Below are positions 35,689 through 46,213 of a stretch of 64,000 nt of DNA, piece by piece; the first letter of the stretch is position 1, and each line of letters opens with the position of its first letter. The translations under genes and the position numbers were made by a program. The stretch spans positions 2,081,078-2,145,077 of the forward strand of contig CABFPE010000017.1 in the NCBI GenBank assembly GCA_900660155.1, in the 5' to 3' direction. Source of the stretch: Hofstenia miamia (Eukaryota; Xenacoelomorpha; Acoela; Hofsteniidae). The notes under the pieces are model-generated. The model was not told the origin of the DNA. It made no database searches and saw only the letters and a program-made list of their open reading frames with translations.

Positions 35689-36421
35689 TTACTATTTTTT
35701 CTTTTCTCACAGAGAAAAAATTTAACCGCGCATTATTATTTACATAACTAATAAAAATTACGCAAAATCCTTTCAAAACGAGGTCTTCTCTTTCCTCAGA
35801 CTGCTTGATTATATTGGATGTAGTGCATTTTACTGGTAGATTTAGTTTTTAAAAATGGCACTAAATATAACAACCAAAAAGTTGCGCACAAAGTTGTAAG
35901 TGTGTACGCACAATAATTTTGCTGTGAAATTTATAATTACCCAAAAAGTTGTCACAAAGTTGGAAGTGTGTACGCAAAATATTTTTGCGGTAAACTTTAT
36001 AATTACCTAAAAAGTTGGGCGCAAATTTGTAAGTGTGTACACTACTTCAGATTTACATTCTAAAACACTGTAGAATACACTATCAAAAAGTGAGTATCAA
36101 TGGCAATTATTTCCGTGTTTCAAACTGCATTGTTGCATCAAGTTGCAATGACATTTTGACAGGTAACATTGTCGAACCATCAAAATGAAAATTGCTAGAA
36201 AAGAACAGTGACAGAATTCACAGTAATTCACTTGCTGTGATTGGTAAATGTGCATTGATCCCAAAAATATCTTGTGTATAGACAGTGGGACAATGCTTGT
36301 AATAAAAAGTAGCTCTGAAAAGTGTCAAGGATAAGTGATTTGACTTGATTGCTTAAGAATAGGAAAAGACAATTTTACAAAGTTATAAAACAATTGCAAT
36401 AATTGAGTTCAAAAAAATTAA

Positions 36422-37618
36422 GGTGGTCCTATACTAAAAGAAAGAAACGCCATGTTTTCTTTTCAAAGTTAAGTTTTAATTGTTTATTTGTTTGAAAATG
36501 AATGAAAATTTTAAAAAAAAATATGTAATTTTCAAAATTTACTGTCTGGTCCTGCTTTTACGAACCAAATCGGTCTATTTTAAGGATATTGTGGTGCGGC
36601 CAATAACTTAAATTGACTGAGAGTTTTAAAATAAAAATTTACACAAGTATTCCATTTATAAATATGCACTTACTGTACTAAAAACAAACTCAAAGAGTGT
36701 ATACTTATTTTTTTATGGAAAAAAAGTATCTGGTCCTGAAATTACGCAAATTTTTGAAGGTCATTTATTACGTAAACAACCTATAAAATAATTTTCAATA
36801 ATCAGATCAAGAAGATTTTAGTACAGTAAGTTGATGTTATGAATTTTAACACTCATACAAAATTTCAAGTCAATCAGACTTCTATTTCAAAAGTTATTGA
36901 TCGCACCATTTCAAAAATTAGCAATTCTAAGAAAACTACGTTTTAAGCAAAAAAAACACTTTCATTTGTAAATGTTTTACTTTCTCAATAAAAATAGCAA
37001 GGTTTGAAAGTACAATTTTCCGACAACAATNTTTTTTATGGAAAAAAAGTATCTAGTCCTGAAATTACGCAAATTTTTGAAGGTAATTTATTACGTAAAC
37101 AACCTATAAAATAATTTTCAATAATCAGATCAAAAAGATTTTAGTACAGTAAGTTGATGTTATGAATTTTAACACTCATACAAAATTTCAAGTCAATCAG
37201 ACTTCTATTTCAAAAGTTATTGATCGCACCATTTCAAAAATTAGCAATTCTAAGAAAACTATGTTTTAAGCAAAAAATCCCCTTCATTTAATATTTTTTT
37301 GGTATTTGATCAATTTAACCTCAAAAAATTTTTTTCTTTCATATTATATCTCCTAAATAATAGAATAAGCAAAAATGATTTAATAAATAGGGAAATGAAT
37401 TCTTTAAAAAAAAGTTAAGAAAGAAAAAAAGAAAAAAAACACAAAGAAGTATGTGAAATTAAATTTTAAGTGTCACATATTAAAATTACTTTTAAACTAA
37501 TATATATAATTCTTCATGAAAAAATAGCTATGCCAGCAGTTAACAGATAGTTGATAGTATGTAAAACAACCTAAATAAAACAATTGAAAATTTTGACATT
37601 TTTTAGTATAGGACCACC
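36422..37618. mobile_element. TTAA-site element, 18-bp TIRs
   Basis: Ends GGTGGTCCTATACTAAAA (36422) and its exact complement ending at 37618, flanked by TTAA at 36418-36421 and 37619-37622. The TTAA duplication allows piggyBac or Kolobok membership; the GG start leans to Kolobok. The interior is AT-rich, with repeated CTGGTCCTG…TTACG units near 36545, 36730 and 37050. No transposase is seen. About 250 bp of the length may be false, because a segment from about 36708 is repeated after the N at 37031. Confidence 0.8.
37032..37280. repeat. duplicate of about 36708-36956
   Basis: The block starting TTTTTTTATGGAAAAAAAG recurs on both sides of the single N at 37031 with a few substitutions. Probably a contig-overlap artefact. 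Confidence 0.75.
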
Positions 37619-37674
37619 TTAATTCTTCATCTGCATAATTTACATAGGTTTTGCGTGTTTCACTTTGCTTTAAA

Positions 37675-37894
37675 ATGGGTGCGCAAACACCCCAAAATAT
37701 CCGTAATTTAATCATAAAATTACACCTCGAAAAAAATTCGAAAGCACAAATTTCCCGGACTTTGGGAATTCCACGCACAACAGTACGACGTATTATTCAG
37801 ATTTTTGAAAAAGCCGGTAGAAAAGAGCCACTTTGTCAACCAGGGCACCCGCCTAAATGCTCCCCCCGATCCATGTCTTTGCTGGGAAAGTTAT
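37675..37894 (+). pseudogene. Tc1/mariner transposase DNA-binding domain
   Basis: About 73 residues from ATG 37675 with the paired-type helix-turn-helix of Tc1 transposases. IRNLIIKLHLEKNSKAQIS is followed by RTLGIPRTTVRRIIQIFEK and then a GHPPK segment matching the GRP(R/K)K AT-hook-like linker. The N at 37896 and a TA microsatellite follow, and the catalytic DDE half is missing. The Tc1 remnant at 16314-16610 has the opposite pattern (no N-terminus). Confidence 0.8.
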
Positions 37895-37905
37895 CNAATG
37901 TCTCT

Positions 37906-37907
<2 letters not shown>

Positions 37908-37949
<42 letters not shown>
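37908..37949. repeat. (TA)n microsatellite
   Basis: A TA run preceded by AATGTCTCTGTT. The same lead-in precedes the TA run at 38104, so the region around the N at 37896 may be duplicated. Confidence 0.95.
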
Positions 37950-37952
<3 letters not shown>

Positions 37953-38101
37953 TGGTGTGCGAGGCGACCCGTGGCCTGTGGACTCGGGCGGACCACGGAT
38001 GGATTAAAACTTAACGGGTGTGCCACGCGCTGGCACAGAGAAAAAAAATAAAAGTATTGTAAGCCTATTCTTTTTACTATATCTCAAAACACAATGTCTC
38101 T

Positions 38102-38103
<2 letters not shown>

Positions 38104-38145
<42 letters not shown>
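38104..38145. repeat. (TA)n microsatellite
   Basis: A TA run with the same AATGTCTCTGTT lead-in as the tract at 37908 but a different right flank. Confidence 0.95.
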
Positions 38146-38148
<3 letters not shown>

Positions 38149-38385
38149 GTGTGCGTTCTAATATATTTTAGCCGGATTGCTTGAAATTTACTTGCAATCG
38201 AACATGTCTTTGAGGTGCCGCCAGGCGTTTATGTACATGTATTATATTTGCATGTTACTGTACAAGTTGTGATTAGTCTCCAAAGAAAGAAGAACAGTTT
38301 CTCGCTGAACATCGTTCTGAGCGAAAATGATGATTGGAGGTATTGATCGAAAAGTGACCGAAGAAACGAACAGTGTTTGCCAAAA

Positions 38386-38712
38386 ATGGAACCAACTGAT
38401 ATGTGTTTTCATCGGCCTACATTTCTGTATGAGGATTCTGAAGATCAAGCCGAAGATGATATGGATTTGAAATGGAAAGTACCCGTAATTGCCTTATCAT
38501 TTCCTCGGGATTCAAATTTTGTTCAAGGAAGTGGTACTCGAAATCGGATACCTTTACCAACCGTGGCAAAAATGTGCGATTGTTTTGGTGTGTCTGATAG
38601 ATGTGCAGCTGGGCTTGTGACATCGACACTCTATCAGACCAGTTTTGTAAATGAAAATGACCAATCAGAGTAGAGAACCGATCGAAAAAGACAAAAATAT
38701 CGTCGAAAGTTA
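38386..38712 (+). pseudogene. transposon-like gene, 5' part of split frame
   Basis: An open frame from ATG 38386 encoding about 96 residues, with FGVSDRCAAGLVTSTLYQTS followed after a TAG by a basic stretch RTDRKRQKYRRKL. The frame is then cut at 38712 by the 2-kb inverted-repeat element. It resumes in the same frame at 40714 if the element and one TTA are removed. I recall similar DR.AA…L, basic linker and YFDGR arrangements in uncharacterised repeat-encoded invertebrate proteins, but cannot name the family. The in-frame TAG shows decay. Confidence 0.5.
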
Positions 38713-39166
38713 TACCCTGTTTACACGTTACATAAGACAGATCTGTCTCCAATTATCTCAAAACATATGTAGCTTGTGAACACCCAAAACATAAGACATA
38801 CGAACTCTCGAGTAGGGTAATTATAAAACAGATGTAGATCAATAATTTTGATTTTATTGTATGTCTTCTGTAATGCCGTCACCGTATAAATATAAACCCT
38901 AAATCATAAGACATATATGTTTTTGACTGCAGTTATTTAATTATTTTTTGGAAGCAAAATAGCAGTAATTTTGACGTATTAAATTAATAATAAATTATTA
39001 ATCATATATTTTTTAGTATTTGATCCGATTTTCATAATTGAAAATAATATTTTTTTTCAATTACACATGCATATTTAAACATTACTTGTGCATTTTAGAT
39101 AAATCCTAACCTATAAAAATTTTAAATTATTTTGAAATTAGCAGAAACATTTGGATACATGCAACA

Positions 39167-39340
39167 ATGACGAAAACACCACTGTATATAGTGAATCATC
39201 ATCTTACAACTGGAGATAGTAAATTTCTTTGTTATTGCATTTGTTTAAATAATGTTTGTTCAAGACCATTAATAGAAACTACAATGACTGACACTGAAGA
39301 AGAATGTTGTGTTGCGAAACTGTCCACTACCGTAATCTAG
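39167..39340 (+). CDS. 57-residue ORF inside long-TIR element
   Basis: ATG at 39167 to TAG at 39338-39340. The peptide is Thr/Cys-rich (start TKTPLYIVNHHL, end EEECCVAKLSTTVI). It is the only open frame of note between the arms. No known domain; it may be chance. Confidence 0.2.
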   Translation: MTKTPLYIVNHHLTTGDSKFLCYCICLNNVCSRPLIETTMTDTEEECCVAKLSTTVI

Positions 39341-39622
39341 GGTAGGGCACGGACAAAGTTGTACGGGCACGGGCCTGCATACGTGCTTTGAACTTTGTTG
39401 TTCAAAGATATTAATTCCTAAAACGATTTGTTTGAAGTAGATTAAGTCAATTGATGGATACGTATTTTGTATCTATCAATTTTATATATCTATTTATGCA
39501 TATGCATTTCGTGAAAAATTAACCTTTATGTACATTTACACCAAAAATTACAGCATACCACATTATATAATACACTGAGTCACATAAAATTAACTGTATT
39601 ATTCAAAATCAGGGAGTTTATT

Positions 39623-39878
39623 TAGGGCCCTGTGAGTACTCGAAGTCGACTCGAGGTCCAAAAACTTAACTCGACATTTCGAGTACCCGAACTCAACTCG
39701 ATATTTGCTTCAATTTCCTCTATTTTCCTTCCATGATTACCTATAATGTCGAAGAATCCAAGAAACATTTATAATTTACCCTAAATTGTAAGTCTTAATA
39801 TAATTCTAACTCGACTCGAACTCGCGAGTTAGGATTCCAACTCGACTCGAATAAAAAATGTCAAATCGCAGGGGCCTA
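39623..39878. mobile_element. hAT-type MITE nested in long-TIR element
   Basis: 256 bp. Exact 8-bp duplication AGTTTATT at 39615-39622 and 39879-39886. Termini TAGGGCCCTGTGA and TCGCAGGGGCCTA are inverted repeats. The interior is packed with ACTCGA / TCGAGT units in both orientations. The 8-bp duplication and TAGGG(C)C ends fit hAT. A diverged relative lies at 26176-26283. Confidence 0.9.
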
Positions 39879-40710
39879 AGTTTATTTCACTGTCACTTTC
39901 TGATATTGCATTAATGTGTAAATGGTGACTTAAGAATCGTAAGTTATGGACTTATGACGCTCAATATCATTTGAATTGTTTTAATGTAATATATTTATTT
40001 TGCAAAGTCATACTAGAAGTGTGATGTACTACTATGATAGAAAAAAATTACATATTTTCACCGGTTGATGTGTTGTCAATTATTGCGATAAATTAGTAGA
40101 ACTTCTTCCGGAAATGAGACTCATGTATCACCTATGTACTTAATTTGGTTTTTGAAGTAAACATTCATTGATAGACTGTTATGAATGTTAAGCTATTTTA
40201 GTAAAGAAACATTTAGCTATACGGATATAACGGGCTTAGGATACTGGCACAGACAAACCGACGGGCCTATTTTCCTAATTTCAATTAATTTAAATTGTTT
40301 ATGGTCCAATTTATCTGTAAGCAAATTTATCTAAAATGCACACGTTATGTTTAAATATGCATATGTAATTGAAAAAAATAGTATTTTCAATTATGAAAAT
40401 CGGATCAAATACTAAAAAATGTATGATTAATAATTTATTATTAATTTAATACGTCAAAATTACTGCTATTTTGCTTCCATAAAATAATTTAATATCTGCA
40501 GTCAAAAACATATATGTCTTATGATTTAGTGTTTATACGGTCACAGCGTGACAGAAGACATACAATAAAATCAAAATTATTTGATCTACATCTGTTTTAT
40601 AATTACGCTACTTGAGAGTTTGTATGTCTTATGTTTTGGGTGTTTACACGCTACATATGTCTTGAGATAATTGGAGACAGATCTGTCTTATGTCGCGTGT
40701 AAACAGGGTA

Positions 40711-40934
40711 TTACTCTCACTTCATGAAAGTGCTACATTTGAAGCACTGTACTTTGATGGTTGAAGAGATGCAACCCAGTCACGTACTTTTTACGAATAA
40801 TTGGACAGATACTATCTGATCGCTATCAAAGAAGAACATAATGTTCTTGTTGGTGATCCTGCATCCTTACCTTTGTATTTTTATGAATGGTTTCTTTTTC
40901 CAGGTGCCTTCCAGAATTTTGAATTAAAGTTGTA
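40711..40934 (+). pseudogene. transposon-like gene, 3' part of split frame
   Basis: Continuation of the frame broken at 38712. It reads HESATFEALYFDG, then after a TGA RDATQSRTFYE, then after a TAA LDRYYLIAIKEEHNVLVGDP, and ends at a TAG near 40935. The YFDGR…KEEH pattern supports a single original protein with 38386-38712. Family not named; clearly inactive. Confidence 0.5.
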
Positions 40935-40957
40935 GACAGTGTAATGCGAAAGAATGC

Positions 40958-40958
<1 letters not shown>

Positions 40959-40994
<36 letters not shown>
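40959..40994. repeat. (TA)n microsatellite
   Basis: A TA run followed by ATACATACATATG. Confidence 0.95.
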
Positions 40995-40998
<4 letters not shown>

Positions 40999-41737
40999 CA
41001 TATGTATATATGTTTTTAATGAAATATAATTTTAGTGTAAAAACAGTTTTTTGAATGTAGCTGATTATAATAAGCAGCTGTAATTGATGGTCGTGGATAT
41101 TTCTCCCGGTTCTTCAACAAAGTAGGGATATCTTCGACTTGTTCTTGCCTTTCCAATGCTGCTGCAAGATATACTTTATTTCAAACTGCTCGCAGACTAA
41201 TTATTTTTGGACGGAGGGTTGGTGTCTGCATGTTGAAACAATTCTCTCTTTACGAAAAAAGAAATGTTGAAAAACTAATGTAATATCAATAGACATTTTG
41301 TCTGAAACTTCTTGTAAAAAATTTTCTAAATGATTTGTGCTTTAAAAAATCTGTTATTAAAAGCAGGCTGTGTATCCAATTGGGTGTATATGTATACCGA
41401 TGTCTCGGACACTAATACAAAATTCTATATTTCAATGTGGGCTTATAGTGGTGAAAGCTATTTTTGGGTGAACAAAAGCTCTACTTTAAGTCAATCAGAG
41501 TGTTTCTTAAGTACTTTGGAAAAAGTTGTTATGGACTGAAATTCTCTAATATTAAGCGTCTAATGCACAAAGTATAAGTCTTTCGTTTCCATCTCTAATT
41601 CTTTCTGAAGAACCTTTTTATGATCTAAATGTGTGACTACTTTCTAGAGAATTGTTATTTAGTACTGAACATGATTTTCGCAGTTAATAGGAGATATAAT
41701 GTTTTTAGAGGTAAAATCACTATTTTAATACAAACAC
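40995..41737. other. unassigned stretch before retroelement cluster
   Basis: It may continue the decayed transposon-like gene (open frame 41330-41539, …SNWVYMYTDVSDTNTKFY…), but I recognise no motif. Confidence 0.25.
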
Positions 41738-42670
41738 TTTTTCCACGCCCTTTGCATGTGTTGTCATCTCTATGGTTTTCACTTGTTTATATAAATTGAT
41801 GGCTATACACGGATCTACCATCAGTCTGCAATAGGCTACCCAGTAATCGATTTGGAAATCTAGGTGAATTAATTCCGCGACCTTCAATTCTGTAGTTATT
41901 TTCTTCCATAGGAACACGTTTTCGAATTGTATTTGTAGATCTATCAGGAATGGTGGTAGTTCTTCAATCATAGTTCTCTCAATGATTACCACACTTTTGC
42001 CCTGCACTCTTGCCATTCTTAACATTTGATCTAACTGTTTCTCCAGATTTTTGTTGTATTCTTTCTCCTTTAGGATATGAATAATCTTTAAGTTATCTTT
42101 GTCAATGTTAATTTCTGGTATTTTTGCGATTTGTTCTATGTATGCCATGATTGCTTGGGCTGTTTCTAGTGTGAAGTTCTCGTCAAACATGACATGAATT
42201 GTGCTGCGCATATATGGTCGTTCTACTGTTTCGTCTAATTCTCTTTGATAACTTATGATCATGTTGACCATTGGTCTTTTCTGCGCATCTAGTACTATCG
42301 GTAAATTGCTGCCCTCTGTCTTTGCTATCTTTAAAATGTGACTTTTTGTTTCTGGTGACAGTTTCTGGTATGCATTCTTTCTCATTTTCATCATTCCCAT
42401 AAAGTAGGGGTGCAGGGTTTCCCTGTCTATTTTCCACATCATTTTCTCTCTATCTTTTTAGTGCACTGTCCTTTCTGATGTGCTTTCAGAGGGGGCATGT
42501 GGCTGTGTAATCTGTAGTGGTCTACTGGTGCTCAGCTCACCATCAAGTGAGTCCATGCTGATGGTTTCCACTGAGTCGCCCTCAAATTGGCTCATGGTTG
42601 ACACTTTCAGCAATTTACTGACTGAGGGTTCCATTGATCTGTCAGCCTCAAATTGCTTCCATATATGCAT
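41738..42670 (-). pseudogene. retroelement copy A: ORF3, N-terminal part
   Basis: Minus-strand counterpart of the extra ORF seen in copy C. The frame at 42458-42670 (EGDSVETISMDSLDGELST) runs after a TAA into 41720-42442 (HPYFMGMMKMRKNAYQKLS, LDEN-type FDENFTLETAQAIMAYIEQ, INYW-like IDYWVAYCRLMVDP). Homology to copy C stops near 41738 and unrelated host DNA follows, so this copy lacks the rest of ORF3 and a 3' LTR. Predominantly helical, charged, Met/Lys/Glu-rich. There is no signal peptide or membrane segment. Function unknown. This copy is better preserved than C over the shared part (one 240-residue open frame). Confidence 0.7.
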
Positions 42671-43046
42671 GATTCTTTGCCCACTTTCACCTTCCCCTGG
42701 AACTCCAATCGTCGCACTGCCCTCGAATCAGCAAGGTGGACTGGAAGGAAAGTTGTGCTGCATTTCACCAGTTCTCTGCATGCCCTCAAGTCAGTGGTGC
42801 AGGTCTCTAGGATGTTCACTGGTTCTCTGCTTGCCCTAGAATCAGAGGTGCAGATCTCCAGCAGGAGATCCATTGTGTCTTTTTGTCTCTCTGCCCTTGA
42901 ATCAGCATTGGGGACTACTTGGACGCCTTCTCACTCTGCGACTTTGATTAGTTGTGGGTTGGTTCTCATCCCTTCTGTTTTCCATTGAATGTCTGGTTCA
43001 AGATTTCCTTCATATTCTCCTCTGTGGGTTTGACAATGTCATCTCC
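42671..43046 (-). repeat. copy A: linker with DxRA motif repeats
   Basis: Between the integrase stop (TGA after NPET) and ORF3. The 88-residue frame 42607-42873 contains SDSRASRE, TDLRACRE and ADSRAVRR units spaced about 18-21 residues. The same units are present in copy C at 53690-53900. Confidence 0.65.
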
Positions 43047-44382
43047 TCAGGTCTCTGGGTTTAGTGCACTCTCTTCCTTAATGGCTGTTGCATCTTGTTC
43101 AATTTTCCTAAATTCAGACAGTAAATTTATATCCCATATCTCAGGATCATATATATATTTATCTCTTGCTGCACTCCTTGGAAGCACTCTTTTTTGTATA
43201 TTTTCATTACTGATATTTGCTTCAAATTCTTTGTTGAAGCCTTCCTCTGGCAGACTATCTAATTCACTCATATTGTGTACAATCTCATTACCATTAATCC
43301 GACTTATTTTAAACTTGGCATTTTCATCTAATATCGATTCTTTGATATGTGCTGTTGCCCATTTTAGGTTCTGGAAATGCAGTAATCTATCATTATTTAA
43401 CATGTACTCTTTATTTGGTAGTACTTGCATTATTTTATATGGACCTGACCAAACCATTTTAAACTTTTGTACCTTGTTTGTGTCTGTTAATTTCATAGGT
43501 GTGAATGTGTAAACTGTGTTGCCTATTTTATGTGCGTGATCATAAATTTTTGTATTGTAGTTGCGCTGTTGTCTCACAGCCGATTTCTTCATGTTATGAC
43601 ACATCATCTCATGTATCACTGTTATCTGATTCCTTAGTTGATCCACATATTTGTTGTCCATCTTTCCACTATAGGTGAAGTATTGCATTGATAATGGTGT
43701 CACCACCTCTCTTCCAAACATGGCCTTAAATGGTGTTATCCCAGTTGTTGAGTGTATGGATGGATTGTAAAAATACTCAATCATTTCAATTACTTCTCTC
43801 CATTTGCAACACCCTATTCTTGAAGTTGTGACTCTAATTAGCTTTATCAAAGTTCTGTTCAGTCTCTCCACTGTGCTGTTTGCCTGTGGATGGTATGCTG
43901 TTGTTCTTTCACTCATTACTTCCAGTAAGTGTGCCATCTCTTGGAACAAGTTGCTTTCAAATTGTGGCCCCTTGTCAGTGATTATCGTCTCCATTGGCCT
44001 GAATTTCAGTATCCATTCTTTCATTACTATATCAGTGGTTGTTTCAGCTGTTGTGTTTTCATTGGGATTAACTTTGCATATTTTTGTGAAATTGTCCACC
44101 ATCACTAGTAAGTACTGATATTCTTCCTCATCTTTTGACAACATTTCTAGATCTATGTGTACAATCTCATTGGGTTTCATCACTATGATCTTTTCTAGCG
44201 GTGCTCTCTGCATTGGAAAATGTTGTTTGTTATGAAGGAGACATTTTGTACATTTATTAATTATTTCTTCTGTGACCTTCCATATTGAGGTTGGGAAGAA
44301 CCTTGCATTGAATGTGCTCTCCATTTGCATGATGCCTAAGTGGTCCTTCTTGTGAATCTTCCTTACTAGTTCTCATTCATAG
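43047..44382 (-). pseudogene. copy A: Ty3/gypsy integrase, 5'-truncated
   Basis: 427 open residues (43047-44330). The zinc-binding remnant KCTKC is at residues 27-31, and the catalytic core follows: HID at residue 60, TDKGPQF with D at 119, and STVERL with E at 155, giving the DD35E spacing. A GPY-type C-terminal motif (VWSGPYKIM) follows. Catalytic residues look intact. It ends at TGA after NPET, a stop shared with copy C. On its upstream side the copy is cut at 44382 by the start of a plus-strand LTR, so gag, protease and RT are absent. A block of about 440 bp is almost identical to copies B and D while the flanks are clearly diverged. Confidence 0.9.
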
Positions 44383-46213
44383 TGTAGCATAATCCAAAGC
44401 ATAAGCTGCTAATGAAGAAAGAAGATCAGATGATTAGTTGAAACTCAGATTGAATTATGATTATTAATTAAGAAACAATTTAAGGTTAATTATCAGATTA
44501 TCTTGGTAAATGCAACTAAGTATTAAGATAGCAAGTTAGTACTTGTCATTGAAATTGACCAAATGAAGGGGGCAAATTTGCTTCCATTATTTTTAGCCAT
44601 TTTTGGCAGATGATACAAATTTGAATTTTGAATAACAGGTACTTTTTGAAAGTTGACTATAAATATGTGAGAGATCATTTTGGAAATTGTTGAAGTAAAT
44701 TCTTTGAAAATCTTATCTTTAGATTTTGTATCAGTTTGCTTATTTATACAGAATGTCAAGCTAAATGGTAAATGCAGTAGTTATGGTTTGGGCACATATC
44801 AGGATCAACTTGAGGGTCCTTGATCCAAACCATGAACCTGCATTTATGTTAGGTGTATGAATAGGAGTTTTTTCCCAATTAGCTGTCCCAATTAGCTGGC
44901 TACAGATTCTTTCATTTACATGTATCTATTAATTGATATCAGCAAAAGGGCTGGAGAGCCACCATAGGTTATACATATTTTATCTTATAGACTTAGGTGA
45001 CCCATAATAGACCAATAAATAGACTGAGCATGTATTATTGTTATTTATATGTAAGGTAGGAAGCTGCAAGTTATTATGTAACTTATTTTAATTAACTTAT
45101 CTAAAGCCAATAGTTTTCAGTAATGGCTGAAGTAATAATTATTAAGCAGCTAGTGACATTGCAAAGTTGAGAAGTGACATAGATACACATTACAAATTGA
45201 ATCTAAGTCAGTTACAACTAGCATCAAGAACTACACTGAGTTAGGATAGGGAACACATAAGATCATTGTTGAGCTGAGGCTTGGAACCATTCAATCAGCA
45301 ATGGAAACACAAGTGAGCTGATTCAGAGATCTGAGTTGGCTGGAGGCCATACCCAAAGCACAGAGCAGAGCTATGATGAAGGAGTACCTAAACAGTATCC
45401 ATTCAATTTAGTTAAGTGAAGATTAACCAAAACAGATACAACATTGGAGTAAACAGTTAACATGCGTACATCCCTGCCTGCTTAGAACAAAGAATAATAA
45501 TTTAAAAGAATAATTTAATCTACATTAATGCTTGGTAGTGGATGCTACATTATGTTTGGGTAACTAGCTGTTTTTAAAATTTATTATCAGATACATGCTT
45601 GAATGCAATTGATAGTCAGCTAAATAGGTAATCAAAAACTCCTAGTTGTACACCTAACCTAAGTGCATTTCATTATCAGGGCAAAGAACATAGAATCATT
45701 CCTGGGATCCTAACCACTACTCAACATAAACCATTTAGCTTGACATTTTTAATAGGTAATCAAACCAGATAATAGAGCAAAATAAGATTTCAGACAAATA
45801 TACTTCAACAATTGTTCCAATGTTTTAACCCTATTTATACTTTAAATCAAATTTGAATTTTTAATTTAACTAAACACTTTTGCCTAGTTTGCTAAAAAAT
45901 AACAAGAAGTGATTTTGCCTTCAATGTTTTTTCAAATTGTTTTATTGACAAGCACTTGCTTTAATGATTCTGTATTTAATTTACAAATCTTGGTTAGCAC
46001 AATTCATCATCTAAGTTGCTTAGTTATTTTTAATCATCTTCTTTTTTCATCTTTCTTCATTTATCTTAGTTCTCAGCAGCTTATTTGATGGATTATGCTG
46101 CAATACATCAGAGTAAACAGTTAACATGCATACATCCCTACCCACTTAAAATGAAGAATAATAATTTAAAAGAATAATTTAATCTACGTTAATGCTTGGT
46201 AGTGGATGCTACA
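44383..46213 (+). mobile_element. LTR of copy B
   Basis: Starts TGTAGCAT (44383) and ends ATGCTACA (46213), a perfect 8-bp inverted terminus. It is followed at once by a primer-binding site. Length 1831 bp. It contains an internal second end: a block of about 100 bp finishing GTGGATGCTACA at 45549 is repeated at 46111-46213. Compared with the LTR at 57135-58954, about the first 650 bp differ by roughly a tenth, after which the two are essentially identical. The left flank is the truncated minus-strand copy A; no target duplication can be assigned. Confidence 0.85.

Larger units (their letters stand above)
32940..36047. mobile_element. 3.1-kb TIR element with CACTA-like remnants
   Basis: Left end AAGTAGCGTACACAC and right end GTGTGTACACTACTT are inverted repeats. 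Subterminal regions on both sides repeat a GTGTGTACGCA / GCGCACAA motif. On the right these form three tandem units of about 66 bp starting near 35875, 35942 and 36008. Inside, on the minus strand, is a decayed gene resembling CACTA/EnSpm transposases. I could not find a target duplication because the left border is occupied by the MITE at 32789-32937. The termini do not start with canonical CACTA, so the class is inferred from the coding remnant. Confidence 0.55.
38713..40710. mobile_element. 2.0-kb element with about 390-bp inverted arms
   Basis: Left arm 38713-39104 and right arm 40324-40710 are long inverted repeats (about 90% by eye). Termini are TACCCTGTTTACACG and CGTGTAAACAGGGTA. Target duplication TTA at 38710-38712 and 40711-40713; removing one copy restores an uninterrupted frame in the host coding sequence, which confirms the borders. 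A TTA duplication points to PIF/Harbinger-type mobilisation. The middle carries no transposase that I recognise, only a 57-residue open frame and a nested hAT-type MITE at 39623-39878. Confidence 0.88.
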
